A DNA stretch of 64,000 bases from Thiomonas sp. FB-Cd (GTDB taxonomy: Bacteria; Pseudomonadota; Gammaproteobacteria; Burkholderiales; Burkholderiaceae_C). The notes below the pieces were generated by a model that saw nothing but the letters and a program-made list of their open reading frames with translations, did no database searches and was not told the DNA's origin. Where the stretch lies: positions 2,542,001-2,606,000 of the forward strand of contig NZ_JPOE01000002.1 in NCBI RefSeq assembly GCF_000733775.1, written 5' to 3'. Both the position numbers and the translations under genes were made by a program. Positions 26,603 through 36,105 of this stretch are shown piece after piece (position 1 is the first letter of the stretch; each line of letters opens with the position of its first letter).

Positions 26603-27517
26603 ATGAGCGCCAAGATTTCCGACAGACTGGTCGTGGCCATTTCTTCGCGTGCCCTGTTCGATTTTGAGGAAGAAAACCGCATCTTCGAGAATGCTGACGA
26701 CGCGGCGTACATGCAACTGCAACTCGACCGGCTGGCCGAGCCTGCGCAGCCGGGCGTTGCGTTCCAGCTGGTGCGCAAGCTCCTGGCGTTCAATACCGAA
26801 GGCGGCGAGCGCGACCGCGTGGACGTTGTGCTGCTTTCGCGCAATGACCCGGTTTCGGGGCTGCGCGTGTTCCGCTCGGCACAGCACCACGCCACGCCCA
26901 TCGAGCGCGGCGTGTTCACCCGGGGACGCCCACCCTATCACTACCTGCGCGCCCTGCAGGCCAATCTCTTTCTGTCGACCAATCCGGATGACGTACGGGC
27001 GGCGCTTGCAGCAGGGTTCGCCGCAGCGCAGGTGTATCCGCAGTCCGCGCACGCCTCGAAGGCTCATCCCATGGAAGTGCGCATCGCCTTCGATGGGGAT
27101 GCCGTGCTGTTTTCCGATGAGGCCGAACGCGTGTATCAGACGCAAGGCCTGCCCGCCTTCCAGCAGCACGAGGCCAACAAGGCGGCACTGCCGCTTCCGC
27201 CGGGGCCGTTCAAGCCCCTGCTGGAGGCCCTTCATCGGCTGCAAAATGCAGCCAGCTCGGGCACGGTGGCGATGCGCCTGCGAACGGCACTGGTGACGGC
27301 GCGCAGCGCGCCGGCGCACGAACGCGCGATCCGCACGCTCATGCACTGGAATGTGGCGGTGGACGAAGCGATGTTCCTTGGCGGCCTGGACAAGGGCCCT
27401 TTCCTGCGCGAGTTCCAGCCCGACTTCTTTTTCGACGACCAGACCGGCCATGTGGAGTCCGCCTCGCGTCACGTGCCCAGCGGCCAGGTCCATGCAGGGG
27501 TGCGCAATGAGCCTTGA
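26603..27517 (+). CDS. 5'-nucleotidase (cytosolic NT5C1-like family)
   Basis: A 304-residue protein of the bacterial 5'-nucleotidase family related to cytosolic nucleotidase I, which dephosphorylates nucleoside monophosphates. Landmarks are LVVAISSRALFDFEEENRIF near the start, LLSRNDPVSGLRVF, a central RIAFDGDAVLFSDEAERVY with the HAD-like aspartates, and KGPFLREFQPDFFFDDQ near the C-terminus. It starts 3 bp past the gspF stop and may be cotranscribed, although it has no known role in secretion. Confidence 0.88.
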   Translation: MSAKISDRLVVAISSRALFDFEEENRIFENADDAAYMQLQLDRLAEPAQPGVAFQLVRKLLAFNTEGGERDRVDVVLLSRNDPVSGLRVFRSAQHHATPIERGVFTRGRPPYHYLRALQANLFLSTNPDDVRAALAAGFAAAQVYPQSAHASKAHPMEVRIAFDGDAVLFSDEAERVYQTQGLPAFQQHEANKAALPLPPGPFKPLLEALHRLQNAASSGTVAMRLRTALVTARSAPAHERAIRTLMHWNVAVDEAMFLGGLDKGPFLREFQPDFFFDDQTGHVESASRHVPSGQVHAGVRNEP

Positions 27518-27561
27518 GACACCGCCTGCAGACCCCGATGGCTCCGCCCGATCACCGCGCA

Positions 27562-27846
27562 ATGCCAACCGATAACGACGTCGCAAAGGACGCCTTTCAT
27601 GCGGCCTTTGCGAGCACCAGGCATCTCACACGGCGCCCGGACAATGCGGCACTTCTGCGCCTGTATGCCCTGTACAAGCAGGCTTCGGAAGGCGACGCTG
27701 AAGGTCCCCGACCCGGGGCCATGGACTTCGTCGCGCGCGCGAAATGGGATGCCTGGGCCGCGCTGGCGGGCATGACCTCGGAGCAGGCGATGCACGAATA
27801 CATCACACTCGTGGAAACTCTGAAGGCATCGCAGGCTCGAGATTGA
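27562..27846 (+). CDS. acyl-CoA-binding protein
   Basis: A 94-residue acyl-CoA-binding protein that buffers long-chain acyl-CoA in the cytoplasm. The four-helix family pattern is clear: RPDNAALLRLYALYKQASEGD, RPGAMDFVARAKWDAW and EQAMHEYITLVETL. The ATG at 27562 gives the usual N-terminal length; in-frame starts at 27538 and 27514 are alternatives with no better ribosome site. It follows the 5'-nucleotidase closely. Confidence 0.86.
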   Translation: MPTDNDVAKDAFHAAFASTRHLTRRPDNAALLRLYALYKQASEGDAEGPRPGAMDFVARAKWDAWAALAGMTSEQAMHEYITLVETLKASQARD

Positions 27847-27901
27847 AAGCGCACGAACGTGACGCCCCCCGCCCTTGGTCGGGCCGAGCGATAATGTGGA
27901 C

Positions 27902-27961
27902 ATGTCAGCACTGATGACCACCCTCATCCGGCGCCAGCATTGGCGTAAGCCAAGCGCCTGA
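27902..27961 (+). promoter_or_regulatory. possible leader peptide and hairpin upstream of trpG
   Basis: A 19-codon frame beginning ATGTCAGCACTG contains one Trp codon (TGG at 27941-27943). That codon sits inside the perfect hairpin TTGGC-GTAA-GCCAA at 27940-27953, which is further flanked by GGCGC and GCGCC. The arrangement could serve tryptophan-responsive control of trpGDC, but one Trp codon is weak and no T-run terminator follows. Confidence 0.25.
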
Positions 27962-28089
27962 CTTGCCCTACCGCCCCAAACGGGGCGCCATGTCTGCCAC
28001 CGGTGCCAGCGGCTCGCGCAATGCGGGCCATTCAGGCTCCGCAATCCGGTGGGAATCGACCGAAACCCAAGCCTTGCGAGGATGGACCC

Positions 28090-28662
28090 ATGCTGCTGAT
28101 GATCGACAATTACGACAGTTTCACCTTCAATCTTGTACAGTACTTCGGTGAACTTGGGGAGGATGTGCGAACGGTGCGCAACGACGAACTCGGCCTGGCC
28201 GACATCGAGGCCCTGAGCCCGCAACGCATCGTGATCTCGCCTGGCCCGTGCTCGCCTGCCGAGGCCGGCATCAGCGTGCCCGTGTTGAAGCACTTTGCCG
28301 GCAAGGTTCCCATCCTCGGCGTGTGTCTGGGCCACCAGGCCATCGGCGCGGCCTTTGGCGGCCACGTGGTTCGCGCGCAAACCATCATGCATGGCAAGAC
28401 AAGCCCGATCACCCATGACGCGCGCGGTGTGTTTGACGGGCTGCCGAGTCCCTACACCGTGGTGCGCTACCACTCACTGGCCATTGCGCGCGACAGCCTG
28501 CCGGATGTGCTTGAGATCTCGGCTGAAACCGAGGACGGGGAGATCATGGGCGTGCGCCACAGACAGTACGCGATCGAGGGCGTGCAGTTCCACCCGGAAT
28601 CGATCGAGACCGAGCACGGCCACCGCCTGCTGCGCAACTTCCTCCACCTCACCAACCGTTGA
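28090..28662 (+). CDS. trpG: anthranilate synthase glutamine amidotransferase component (TrpG)
   Basis: A 190-residue class I amidotransferase that supplies ammonia to TrpE, and possibly also to PabB for folate synthesis. It starts [19 protein letters not shown]. The oxyanion motif is [13 protein letters not shown], the nucleophile is in [10 protein letters not shown] and the catalytic His-Glu in [13 protein letters not shown]. The ATG at 28090 is set by this conserved start. No trpE lies upstream in this window; the gene heads a trpGDC run. Confidence 0.95.
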   Translation: MLLMIDNYDSFTFNLVQYFGELGEDVRTVRNDELGLADIEALSPQRIVISPGPCSPAEAGISVPVLKHFAGKVPILGVCLGHQAIGAAFGGHVVRAQTIMHGKTSPITHDARGVFDGLPSPYTVVRYHSLAIARDSLPDVLEISAETEDGEIMGVRHRQYAIEGVQFHPESIETEHGHRLLRNFLHLTNR

Positions 28663-28676
28663 ACGCGAGGCCCGAC

Positions 28677-29738
28677 ATGCCCATCTCCAATCAGGAAGCG
28701 CTGGTCCGCGTGATCGAGCACCGCGAGATCTTTCATGACGAAATGCTCGCGCTGATGCGCCGCATCATGACCGGGGAGATGTCGCCGGTCATGATGGCCG
28801 CCCTCATCGCCGGTCTGCGCGTCAAGAAGGAAACCATCGGCGAGATCACGGCAGCAGCCATGGTGATGCGTGAATTTGCCACGAAGGTTGCCGTACCCGA
28901 CACCACCCACCTTGTGGATATCGTGGGCACCGGTGGCGACGCAGCGCACAGCTTCAACATCTCGACCACGAGCATGTTCATTGCTGCAGCCGCGGGGGCC
29001 CGAGTGGCCAAGCATGGCGGCCGCAGCGTGAGTTCCTCCAGCGGGTCGGCCGATGTGCTCGAAGCGTTGGGCGCCAATATCCAGCTCACACCCGAGCAGG
29101 TGGCGCTGAGCCTGGCCGACACGGGCATCGGCTTCATGTTCGCGCCCAATCACCACAGCGCCATGAAATATGCCGCGCCGGTGCGCAAAGAGCTGGGCGT
29201 GCGGACGCTGTTCAACATCCTCGGCCCCTTGACCAACCCCGCCGGTGCGCCCAACCAGTTGCTCGGGGTCTTCCACCCGGACCTTGTGGGCATCCTGGTG
29301 CGCGTCCTGCAGCGGCTGGGTAGCCAGCGCGCCTTGGTTGTGCATGGGCTGGACGGGCTGGACGAGGTCTCGTTATGCGGAGAAACACTCGTTGGCGAAC
29401 TCAAGGACGGCCAGATCATGGAGTACCGGGTTCACCCCTCCGATTTCGGCCTGAAGGTGTGCAACCTGCAGGACTTGCAGGTCAGAACCCCTGAAGAGTC
29501 GGCCGAGCGGGTGCGCCAGGCGCTGGACAATGTGGAGGGTCCTGCGCGCGACGTGGTCTTGCTCAATGCCGGCTTTGCCCTGTACGTGGCTGGACTGGCG
29601 GCGTCGCTTTCTGATGGCATCGAGCGTGCGCGCAAAGCCCTATCGAGTGGCAAAGCACGCGAAAAACTCACCGAATTTGTCGCTTATACGCACGAAGAGG
29701 GGCGAAAAGCGGCCCAACAATCATCAATTTCCCCATGA
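28677..29738 (+). CDS. trpD: anthranilate phosphoribosyltransferase (TrpD)
   Basis: A 353-residue enzyme that joins anthranilate to PRPP. Motifs are [17 protein letters not shown] (PRPP site), [21 protein letters not shown] and the anthranilate-binding [16 protein letters not shown], then [11 protein letters not shown]. The ATG at 28677 follows GCGAGG and lies 14 bp past trpG. Its stop overlaps the trpC start in ATGA. Confidence 0.96.
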   Translation: MPISNQEALVRVIEHREIFHDEMLALMRRIMTGEMSPVMMAALIAGLRVKKETIGEITAAAMVMREFATKVAVPDTTHLVDIVGTGGDAAHSFNISTTSMFIAAAAGARVAKHGGRSVSSSSGSADVLEALGANIQLTPEQVALSLADTGIGFMFAPNHHSAMKYAAPVRKELGVRTLFNILGPLTNPAGAPNQLLGVFHPDLVGILVRVLQRLGSQRALVVHGLDGLDEVSLCGETLVGELKDGQIMEYRVHPSDFGLKVCNLQDLQVRTPEESAERVRQALDNVEGPARDVVLLNAGFALYVAGLAASLSDGIERARKALSSGKAREKLTEFVAYTHEEGRKAAQQSSISP

Positions 29739-30565
29739 GCGACATTCTTCGGCGCATCCTGGCAACCAAGGCAGATGAAATCGTCCGTGGTCGCGCCTTG
29801 CGGCCCCTGTCCGATCTGGAGCGCGAAAGCCGCTGCGTGGGTCCCAGGCGCGGATTCGCCGCCGCACTCCAGCAGCGCGTGGCAGCCGGTGGCGCGGCGG
29901 TCATTGCCGAGGTCAAAAAGGCCAGCCCGTCCAAGGGGGTACTGCGCGCCGACTTCCAGCCCGCGGCCATCGCCGCGAGTTATGCCCGCCATGGCGCCAC
30001 CTGCCTCTCGGTGTTGACGGACCGCGAGTATTTCCAGGGCAGTGCCGACTACCTGAGGCAAGCACGCGCCGCCTGTGAACTGCCCGTTTTGCGCAAGGAC
30101 TTCATCATCGACGCCTACCAGGTGGTTGAAGCCGCAGCCATGGGAGCCGACTGCATCCTGCTCATCGCAGCGGCGCTGGACGATGGACAGATGGGCGAGC
30201 TTGAGGCTTGTGCCGCCGAGCATGGCCTGGATGTGCTGGTGGAGGTGCACGACCGCACCGAACTCGACCGCGCCCTGCAGTTGCGCACCCCCCTCGTCGG
30301 AGTGAACAACCGCAATCTACGCACGTTCGAAACCCGCCTCGACACCACGCTGGAGTTGCTCGCGGCCATCCCAGGTGACAGACTGGTGATCACTGAGAGC
30401 GGCATCCGAACGCCGCAAGACGTCACCCGCATGCGCACCGCCGGCGTGCATGCCTTCCTCATTGGCGAGACATTCATGCGCGCCGAGGACCCCGGCCGGG
30501 CGCTTGCCGAGCTTTTCTCGCCCCGGACCGAGCCCGCGTCGCAGGGATCACAAGATTTGTGTTGA
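29735..30565 (+). CDS. trpC: indole-3-glycerol phosphate synthase (TrpC)
   Basis: A 276-residue TIM-barrel enzyme that closes the indole ring. Key segments are [16 protein letters not shown] (catalytic Lys and substrate phosphate), [46 protein letters not shown] and [13 protein letters not shown]. The start overlaps the trpD stop by four bases. The stop codon overlaps the -35 box of the next promoter. Confidence 0.96.
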   Translation: MSDILRRILATKADEIVRGRALRPLSDLERESRCVGPRRGFAAALQQRVAAGGAAVIAEVKKASPSKGVLRADFQPAAIAASYARHGATCLSVLTDREYFQGSADYLRQARAACELPVLRKDFIIDAYQVVEAAAMGADCILLIAAALDDGQMGELEACAAEHGLDVLVEVHDRTELDRALQLRTPLVGVNNRNLRTFETRLDTTLELLAAIPGDRLVITESGIRTPQDVTRMRTAGVHAFLIGETFMRAEDPGRALAELFSPRTEPASQGSQDLC

Positions 30566-30591
30566 CAAATGCCGCAAAGAATCTGAAAATT
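30562..30591 (+). promoter_or_regulatory. predicted promoter of the tRNA-tuf operon
   Basis: A perfect -35 box TTGACA at 30562-30567 overlaps the trpC stop codon. A weaker -10 (GAAAAT at 30585-30590) follows at 17 bp. The tRNA-Tyr begins 14 bp after it. The strong -35 fits a highly expressed stable-RNA operon. Confidence 0.6.
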
Positions 30592-30604
30592 TTAGGTTCG
30601 CCTC

Positions 30605-30690
30605 GGAGGGGTGCCCGAGTGGCTAAAGGGGGCAGACTGTAAATCTGTTGGCTTACGCCTACGTTGGTTCGAATCCAACCTCCTCCACCA
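30605..30690 (+). tRNA. tRNA-Tyr (GTA)
   Basis: An 86-nt class II tRNA with acceptor GGAGGGG paired to CTCCTCC, a long variable arm, anticodon GTA at 30639-30641, T-arm GGTTCGAATCC and an encoded CCA. It is first in the Tyr-Gly-Thr-tuf cluster typical of proteobacteria. Confidence 0.97.
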
Positions 30691-30800
30691 AGCGAATCAG
30701 GTGATTGAATTCTTTAGTGGATTGCAAGTTCGGAAGCTCGTCCTGCAATCTTTGCGCGCGTAGCGCAGGCGGCATTCACGGCATGAATTGGTTGAGCCGG

Positions 30801-30874
<74 letters not shown>

Positions 30875-30957
30875 ACCCTGGCGCAGGGAGCGCGGTTGCA
30901 GACAGAGTTGCATTGGCTGTTGTGAGCAGGCAGTACCACAGACGCAGTACCTCATTC

Positions 30958-31032
<75 letters not shown>

Positions 31033-31084
31033 ATTTTCGGTTTCGAGTCATTTCGCACCATCATCGTCTTCAGGAGCATTCATC

Positions 31085-32275
<1,191 letters not shown>

Positions 32276-32353
32276 AGGATGTGCGGCGCTGGATCCGATC
32301 CGGCGCGCCATCCTGCTGATCAAGTGTAGAGTGGCCAATTCTCCGCGTTTCAC

Positions 32354-32429
32354 AGGGGCATAGCTCAATTGGCAGAGCGTCGGTCTCCAAAACCGAAGGT
32401 TGGGGGTTCGATTCCCTCTGCCCCTGCCA
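32354..32429 (+). tRNA. tRNA-Trp (CCA)
   Basis: A 76-nt tRNA with acceptor AGGGGCA/TGCCCCT, anticodon CCA at 32387-32389, T-arm GGTTCGATTCC and an encoded CCA. The order tuf, tRNA-Trp, secE is conserved in proteobacteria. Confidence 0.97.
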
Positions 32430-32457
32430 CAACCGGATGCAGTACAAACAGTCCATC

Positions 32458-32841
32458 ATGGCCAATCCGAATGTAGAAACCATCTCCACCTCGGCCGACA
32501 AGGCCAAGTTGGGGTCCGCAGGCGTTGCCTTTGTTGCAGCGTTTGCGGCGTATTACCTGCTGCACAGCCAGCAGATCTGGCTGCGCGTCTTGGCCTTGGT
32601 GCTCTTACTGGCATTGGCTGCCGGGTTATTCCTCCTTGCCGAACCCGGGAAAGCACTGATTGCTTATACTCGCGAGTCTGTTCGTGAGGTTCGCAAGGTT
32701 GTCTGGCCCGAACGCAAGGAAGCGATCCAAATGACGGCCATCGTCTTTGGTTTCGTCATTCTCATGGCGCTGTTCCTGTGGGTCACCGACAAAACGCTTG
32801 AGTGGGTGTTTTACGACCTGATCCTGGGTTGGACAAAATAA
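32458..32841 (+). CDS. secE: preprotein translocase subunit SecE
   Basis: A 127-residue subunit of the SecYEG channel. Three membrane segments are visible: GVAFVAAFAAYYLL, VLALVLLLALAAGLFLL and IVFGFVILMALFLWV. The conserved amphipathic region YTRESVREVRKVVWPERKEA lies before the last one. The ATG at 32458 (MANPNVET) is chosen. It is followed after 12 bp by nusG. Confidence 0.95.
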   Translation: MANPNVETISTSADKAKLGSAGVAFVAAFAAYYLLHSQQIWLRVLALVLLLALAAGLFLLAEPGKALIAYTRESVREVRKVVWPERKEAIQMTAIVFGFVILMALFLWVTDKTLEWVFYDLILGWTK

Positions 32842-32853
32842 ACGGAGTGGTCG

Positions 32854-33408
32854 ATGGTTGAAACCTTGCCTGCCGGCCAGAAGCAATGGTACGTGGTGCA
32901 TGCCTATTCCGGCATGGAAAAGGCGGTTGAGCGCAATCTGCTTGAGCGCATCGAGCGTGCAGGAATGCAATCCAAGTTTGGCCGCATCCTGGTGCCAACC
33001 GAAGAAGTGGTGGAAATGAAAAATGGTCGCAAGACCATTACCGAGCGCCGCTTCTTTCCGGGCTACGTCTTGGTCGAGATGGAGATGGATGATGCGACCT
33101 GGCACCTGGTGAAGCACACGAGCAAGGTGACGGGCTTCGTGGGCGGCGCGAAAAACCGCCCTGCCCCGATCAGCGAAGCCGACGTCAACAAGATCATGAG
33201 CCAGATCCAGGAAGGCGTGGAAAAGCCGCGCCCCAAGGTCTTGTTCGAAGCGGGCGAAATGGTGCGCGTCAAGGAAGGCCCGTTCACGGACTTCAACGGC
33301 AATGTCGAGGAAGTCAACTACGAGAAATCCCGGCTTCGCGTTTCCGTGACGATTTTCGGCCGCGCAACGCCCGTGGAGCTGGAGTTTCAGCAAGTCGAAA
33401 AAGTCTGA
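32854..33408 (+). CDS. nusG: transcription termination/antitermination factor NusG
   Basis: A 184-residue factor that binds RNA polymerase and links it to Rho or the ribosome. The NGN domain begins [20 protein letters not shown] and includes [14 protein letters not shown]. The KOW domain shows [21 protein letters not shown]. Length and gene order are standard. Confidence 0.97.
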   Translation: MVETLPAGQKQWYVVHAYSGMEKAVERNLLERIERAGMQSKFGRILVPTEEVVEMKNGRKTITERRFFPGYVLVEMEMDDATWHLVKHTSKVTGFVGGAKNRPAPISEADVNKIMSQIQEGVEKPRPKVLFEAGEMVRVKEGPFTDFNGNVEEVNYEKSRLRVSVTIFGRATPVELEFQQVEKV

Positions 33409-33578
33409 ATTCGGTCGCCGAATCCATGGATCGCATCAAGATGTGATCCGAACGCAAGCACGTGGGGTGGCCCGGCGTGCTGCGCCAAACCCGGAGGTGG
33501 CAATTGCCGCTTCCGCAGAGGCCACAGGAACGAGGAGCCCGCATCGCGCGGGCGTTTGAACTCGACAGGAGAAACCGC

Positions 33579-34010
33579 ATGGCGAAGAAAATCGTCGGCT
33601 TCATCAAGTTGCAAGTGCCCGCGGGCAAAGCCAACCCCTCCCCACCCATTGGCCCGGCCCTGGGTCAGCGTGGCCTGAACATCATGGAGTTCTGCAAGGC
33701 ATTCAACGCGCAGACCCAGGGTGTCGAGCCGGGTCTCGCGCTACCCGTGGTGATCACGGCTTACGCCGACAAGTCGTTCACCTTCATCATCAAGACTCCG
33801 CCCGCCGGCGTCTTGATCAAGAAGGCAATCAAGCTCGACAAGGGCTCGGCCAAACCGCTGACCGACAAGGTCGGCAAGATCTCGCGCGCCCAGCTCGAGG
33901 AAATCGCCAAGACCAAAATGAAAGATCTGACGGCAGCCGACCTGGATGCCGCCGTACGCACGATCGCGGGCACCGCCCGTTCGATGGGCGTCACCGTGGA
34001 GGGCGTGTAA
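33579..34010 (+). CDS. rplK: 50S ribosomal protein L11
   Basis: The 143-residue protein of the GTPase-associated centre. It starts [20 protein letters not shown] and carries [19 protein letters not shown] and the C-terminal RNA-binding [12 protein letters not shown]. The ATG has an AGGAGA ribosome site. The stop is followed directly by the rplA ATG. Confidence 0.97.
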   Translation: MAKKIVGFIKLQVPAGKANPSPPIGPALGQRGLNIMEFCKAFNAQTQGVEPGLALPVVITAYADKSFTFIIKTPPAGVLIKKAIKLDKGSAKPLTDKVGKISRAQLEEIAKTKMKDLTAADLDAAVRTIAGTARSMGVTVEGV

Positions 34011-34718
34011 ATGGCCAAGAAACTACCCAAGCGTTATGCCGCGCTGCGCGCCAAGCTTGAACCCAACAAGCTTTACTCGGTCGACGAGGCCCTGAATCTC
34101 ATCAAGGGATGCGCCACCGCCAAATTCGATGAATCCATTGACGTGGCTGTCGCCCTGGGCATTGATGCACGCAAGTCCGATCAGGTCGTGCGCGGCTCCG
34201 TGGTGTTGCCCGCCGGGACCGGCAAGGTCAAGCGCGTGGCCGTGTTTGCGCAGGGCGCCAAGGCGGAAGAAGCCAAGGCCGCCGGGGCCGACATCGTGGG
34301 CTTTGAGGACCTGGCCGAACAAATCAAGGCCGGCAACCTGAATTTCGATGTCGTCATTGCTTCGCCCGATGCCATGCGCGTGGTTGGTGCGCTCGGCCAG
34401 ATCCTGGGCCCGCGTGGCCTCATGCCGAACCCCAAGGTCGGCACCGTGACGCCTGACGTGGCGGGCGCCGTGAAAAACGCCAAAGCCGGTCAGGTGCAGT
34501 TCCGGGCAGACAAGGCGGGAATCGTGCATTCGACCATCGGCCGCGCATCGTTTCAGCCGGATGCGCTCAAGAGCAATCTGCAGGCCTTGGTGGATGCCCT
34601 GAACAAGTCACGCCCGCAGACAGCCAAGGGCGTGTACCTGCGCAAGGTGGCGGTTTCGTCCACCATGGGAATCGGTGTGCGTGTGGACGCGGCCAGCATC
34701 ATGGCGGCTGCGGCCTGA
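34011..34718 (+). CDS. rplA: 50S ribosomal protein L1
   Basis: The 235-residue L1 stalk protein, which in E. coli also represses its own operon at a site near rplK. Motifs include [36 protein letters not shown] and [10 protein letters not shown]. The ATG directly follows the rplK stop, so the two are translationally coupled. Confidence 0.97.
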   Translation: MAKKLPKRYAALRAKLEPNKLYSVDEALNLIKGCATAKFDESIDVAVALGIDARKSDQVVRGSVVLPAGTGKVKRVAVFAQGAKAEEAKAAGADIVGFEDLAEQIKAGNLNFDVVIASPDAMRVVGALGQILGPRGLMPNPKVGTVTPDVAGAVKNAKAGQVQFRADKAGIVHSTIGRASFQPDALKSNLQALVDALNKSRPQTAKGVYLRKVAVSSTMGIGVRVDAASIMAAAA

Positions 34719-35021
34719 ACAGGAATGCATGAGTGGCCGCGGCTTGCGCCGCGGCCGTGAGCAAATTTGGTGGGTCGGGCGCGGGAAACCTCTACGGGGA
34801 CCCAAGTCCGAGCGATCCAAGACCGTTGGCGACATGCAGTGCATGTCTTAATTGCGAAGCCCGGGGCGACCTGGGACTCAAAGCCGACGCAGATGGCGAA
34901 CCCGCTGGAAGTTGCAGTCTCGCTTGGCCTTGTGCGAAGCGGATTTGTTGATCTCCAGAGGACGCTGCAACCCGGTTTGTGGCTACACGATAGCCCGGAC
35001 CATTTTCTTCAGGAGTCAATC
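34719..35021 (+). promoter_or_regulatory. rplJ leader region with a strong GC hairpin (likely L10-L12 autoregulatory leader)
   Basis: About 300 bp without a gene between rplA and rplJ. At 34735-34756 lies a perfect hairpin, stem GGCCGCGGC / GCCGCGGCC with loop TTGC, not followed by a T run. In proteobacteria this interval carries the rplJ promoter and the mRNA leader bound by the L10-L12 complex. I infer that role here from position; the L10 binding fold itself was not verified. Confidence 0.5.
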
Positions 35022-35522
35022 TTGAGTCTGAATCGCACTGAAAAGCAAGCCGTCGTGACCGAGGTCGCGGCGCTTGCAAGCAAGGCGCAAACTCTGGTGC
35101 TGGCGGAATATCGAGGAATCGAGGTGGAGCCCATGACCCGGCTGCGCGCGCAAGCGCGCGGCAAGGGCGTGCATCTGCAGGTTCTGAAAAATACGCTGGC
35201 CCGGCGTGCCGTGGCAGGTACCCCTTTCGAGGTACTTGCCGGAGAAATGACCGGCCCCTTGATCTACAGCTTTTCCGAAGATGCCATCGCTGCGGCCAAG
35301 GTCATCAATGACTTTGCCAAAACGAACGACAAGATGGTCGTGCGTGCGGGCGCCTACAACGGCAAGCTTCTCAATGCCGAAGGCGTCAAGCAGCTTGCCA
35401 GCATCCCCAGCCGCGAGGAGCTTCTTGCCAAGTTGCTGGGCGTGATGCAGGCGCCGCTCACGGGCTTTGTCGCTTCGGTGGCTGCGCTGGCCAAGAAACG
35501 CGAGGAAGAGGCTACGGCCTGA
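35022..35522 (+). CDS. rplJ: 50S ribosomal protein L10
   Basis: A 166-residue protein that anchors L7/L12 dimers to the ribosomal stalk. I use a TTG start at 35022, which gives [20 protein letters not shown] right after the initiator, as in other betaproteobacteria, and has AGGAG at good spacing. The family core [19 protein letters not shown] and LKNTLARRA is present. The rare start together with the leader suggests translational control. Confidence 0.94.
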   Translation: MSLNRTEKQAVVTEVAALASKAQTLVLAEYRGIEVEPMTRLRAQARGKGVHLQVLKNTLARRAVAGTPFEVLAGEMTGPLIYSFSEDAIAAAKVINDFAKTNDKMVVRAGAYNGKLLNAEGVKQLASIPSREELLAKLLGVMQAPLTGFVASVAALAKKREEEATA

Positions 35523-35572
35523 TTCCGCGCCAAACTTCCATCCCTTATTGATTGCATTCAGGAGTACACAAA

Positions 35573-35947
35573 ATGGCATTGAGCAAAGACGACATTCTGG
35601 AAGCCGTTGGCGGCATGACGGTTCTGGAACTCAACGATCTGGTGAAGGCTTTCGAAGACAAGTTCGGCGTGTCCGCAGCGTCCATGGCTGTCGCAGCCCC
35701 GGGCGCCGGCGCAGCCGCTCCGGCCGCTGAAGAGCAGACCGAATTCAACGTGATGCTGCTCGAAACTGGCGCCAACAAGGTTTCGGTGATCAAGGCCGTT
35801 CGCGAGTTGACCGGCCTGGGCCTGAAGGAAGCCAAGGACTTGGTGGATGGTGCACCCAAGGCCGTGAAGGAAGGCATTGCCAAGGCCGACGCGGAAGCGG
35901 CCAAGAAAAAGCTGGAAGACGCGGGCGCCAAGGCGGAAATCAAATAA
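35573..35947 (+). CDS. rplL: 50S ribosomal protein L7/L12
   Basis: A 124-residue stalk protein with N-terminal dimerisation domain ([20 protein letters not shown]), an Ala-rich hinge and the C-terminal factor-binding domain ([20 protein letters not shown]). The ATG at 35573 has an AGGAG ribosome site. Confidence 0.97.
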   Translation: MALSKDDILEAVGGMTVLELNDLVKAFEDKFGVSAASMAVAAPGAGAAAPAAEEQTEFNVMLLETGANKVSVIKAVRELTGLGLKEAKDLVDGAPKAVKEGIAKADAEAAKKKLEDAGAKAEIK

Positions 35948-35966
35948 TCACCTTGGTTCCCAACTG

Positions 35967-35998
35967 GCCCGGAAGGCTGATTTGGCCTTCCGGGCTTT
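35967..35998 (+). terminator. attenuator between rplL and rpoB
   Basis: An 11-bp perfect stem GCCCGGAAGGC / GCCTTCCGGGC with loop TGATTTG and a short T run (TTT). In E. coli a partial terminator at the same place lowers rpoBC expression relative to the ribosomal genes. The short T run fits partial termination. Confidence 0.75.
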
Positions 35999-36105
35999 CG
36001 CGCCTTGAGACAGGCGCGGTTGAAGATGAACGGATCGGTTTTTGAATGTACACCTGCAGTGGTGTGCATTCCAAAACGGTTTCAGTCCTGCGCAGCGGAG
36101 CGTCC

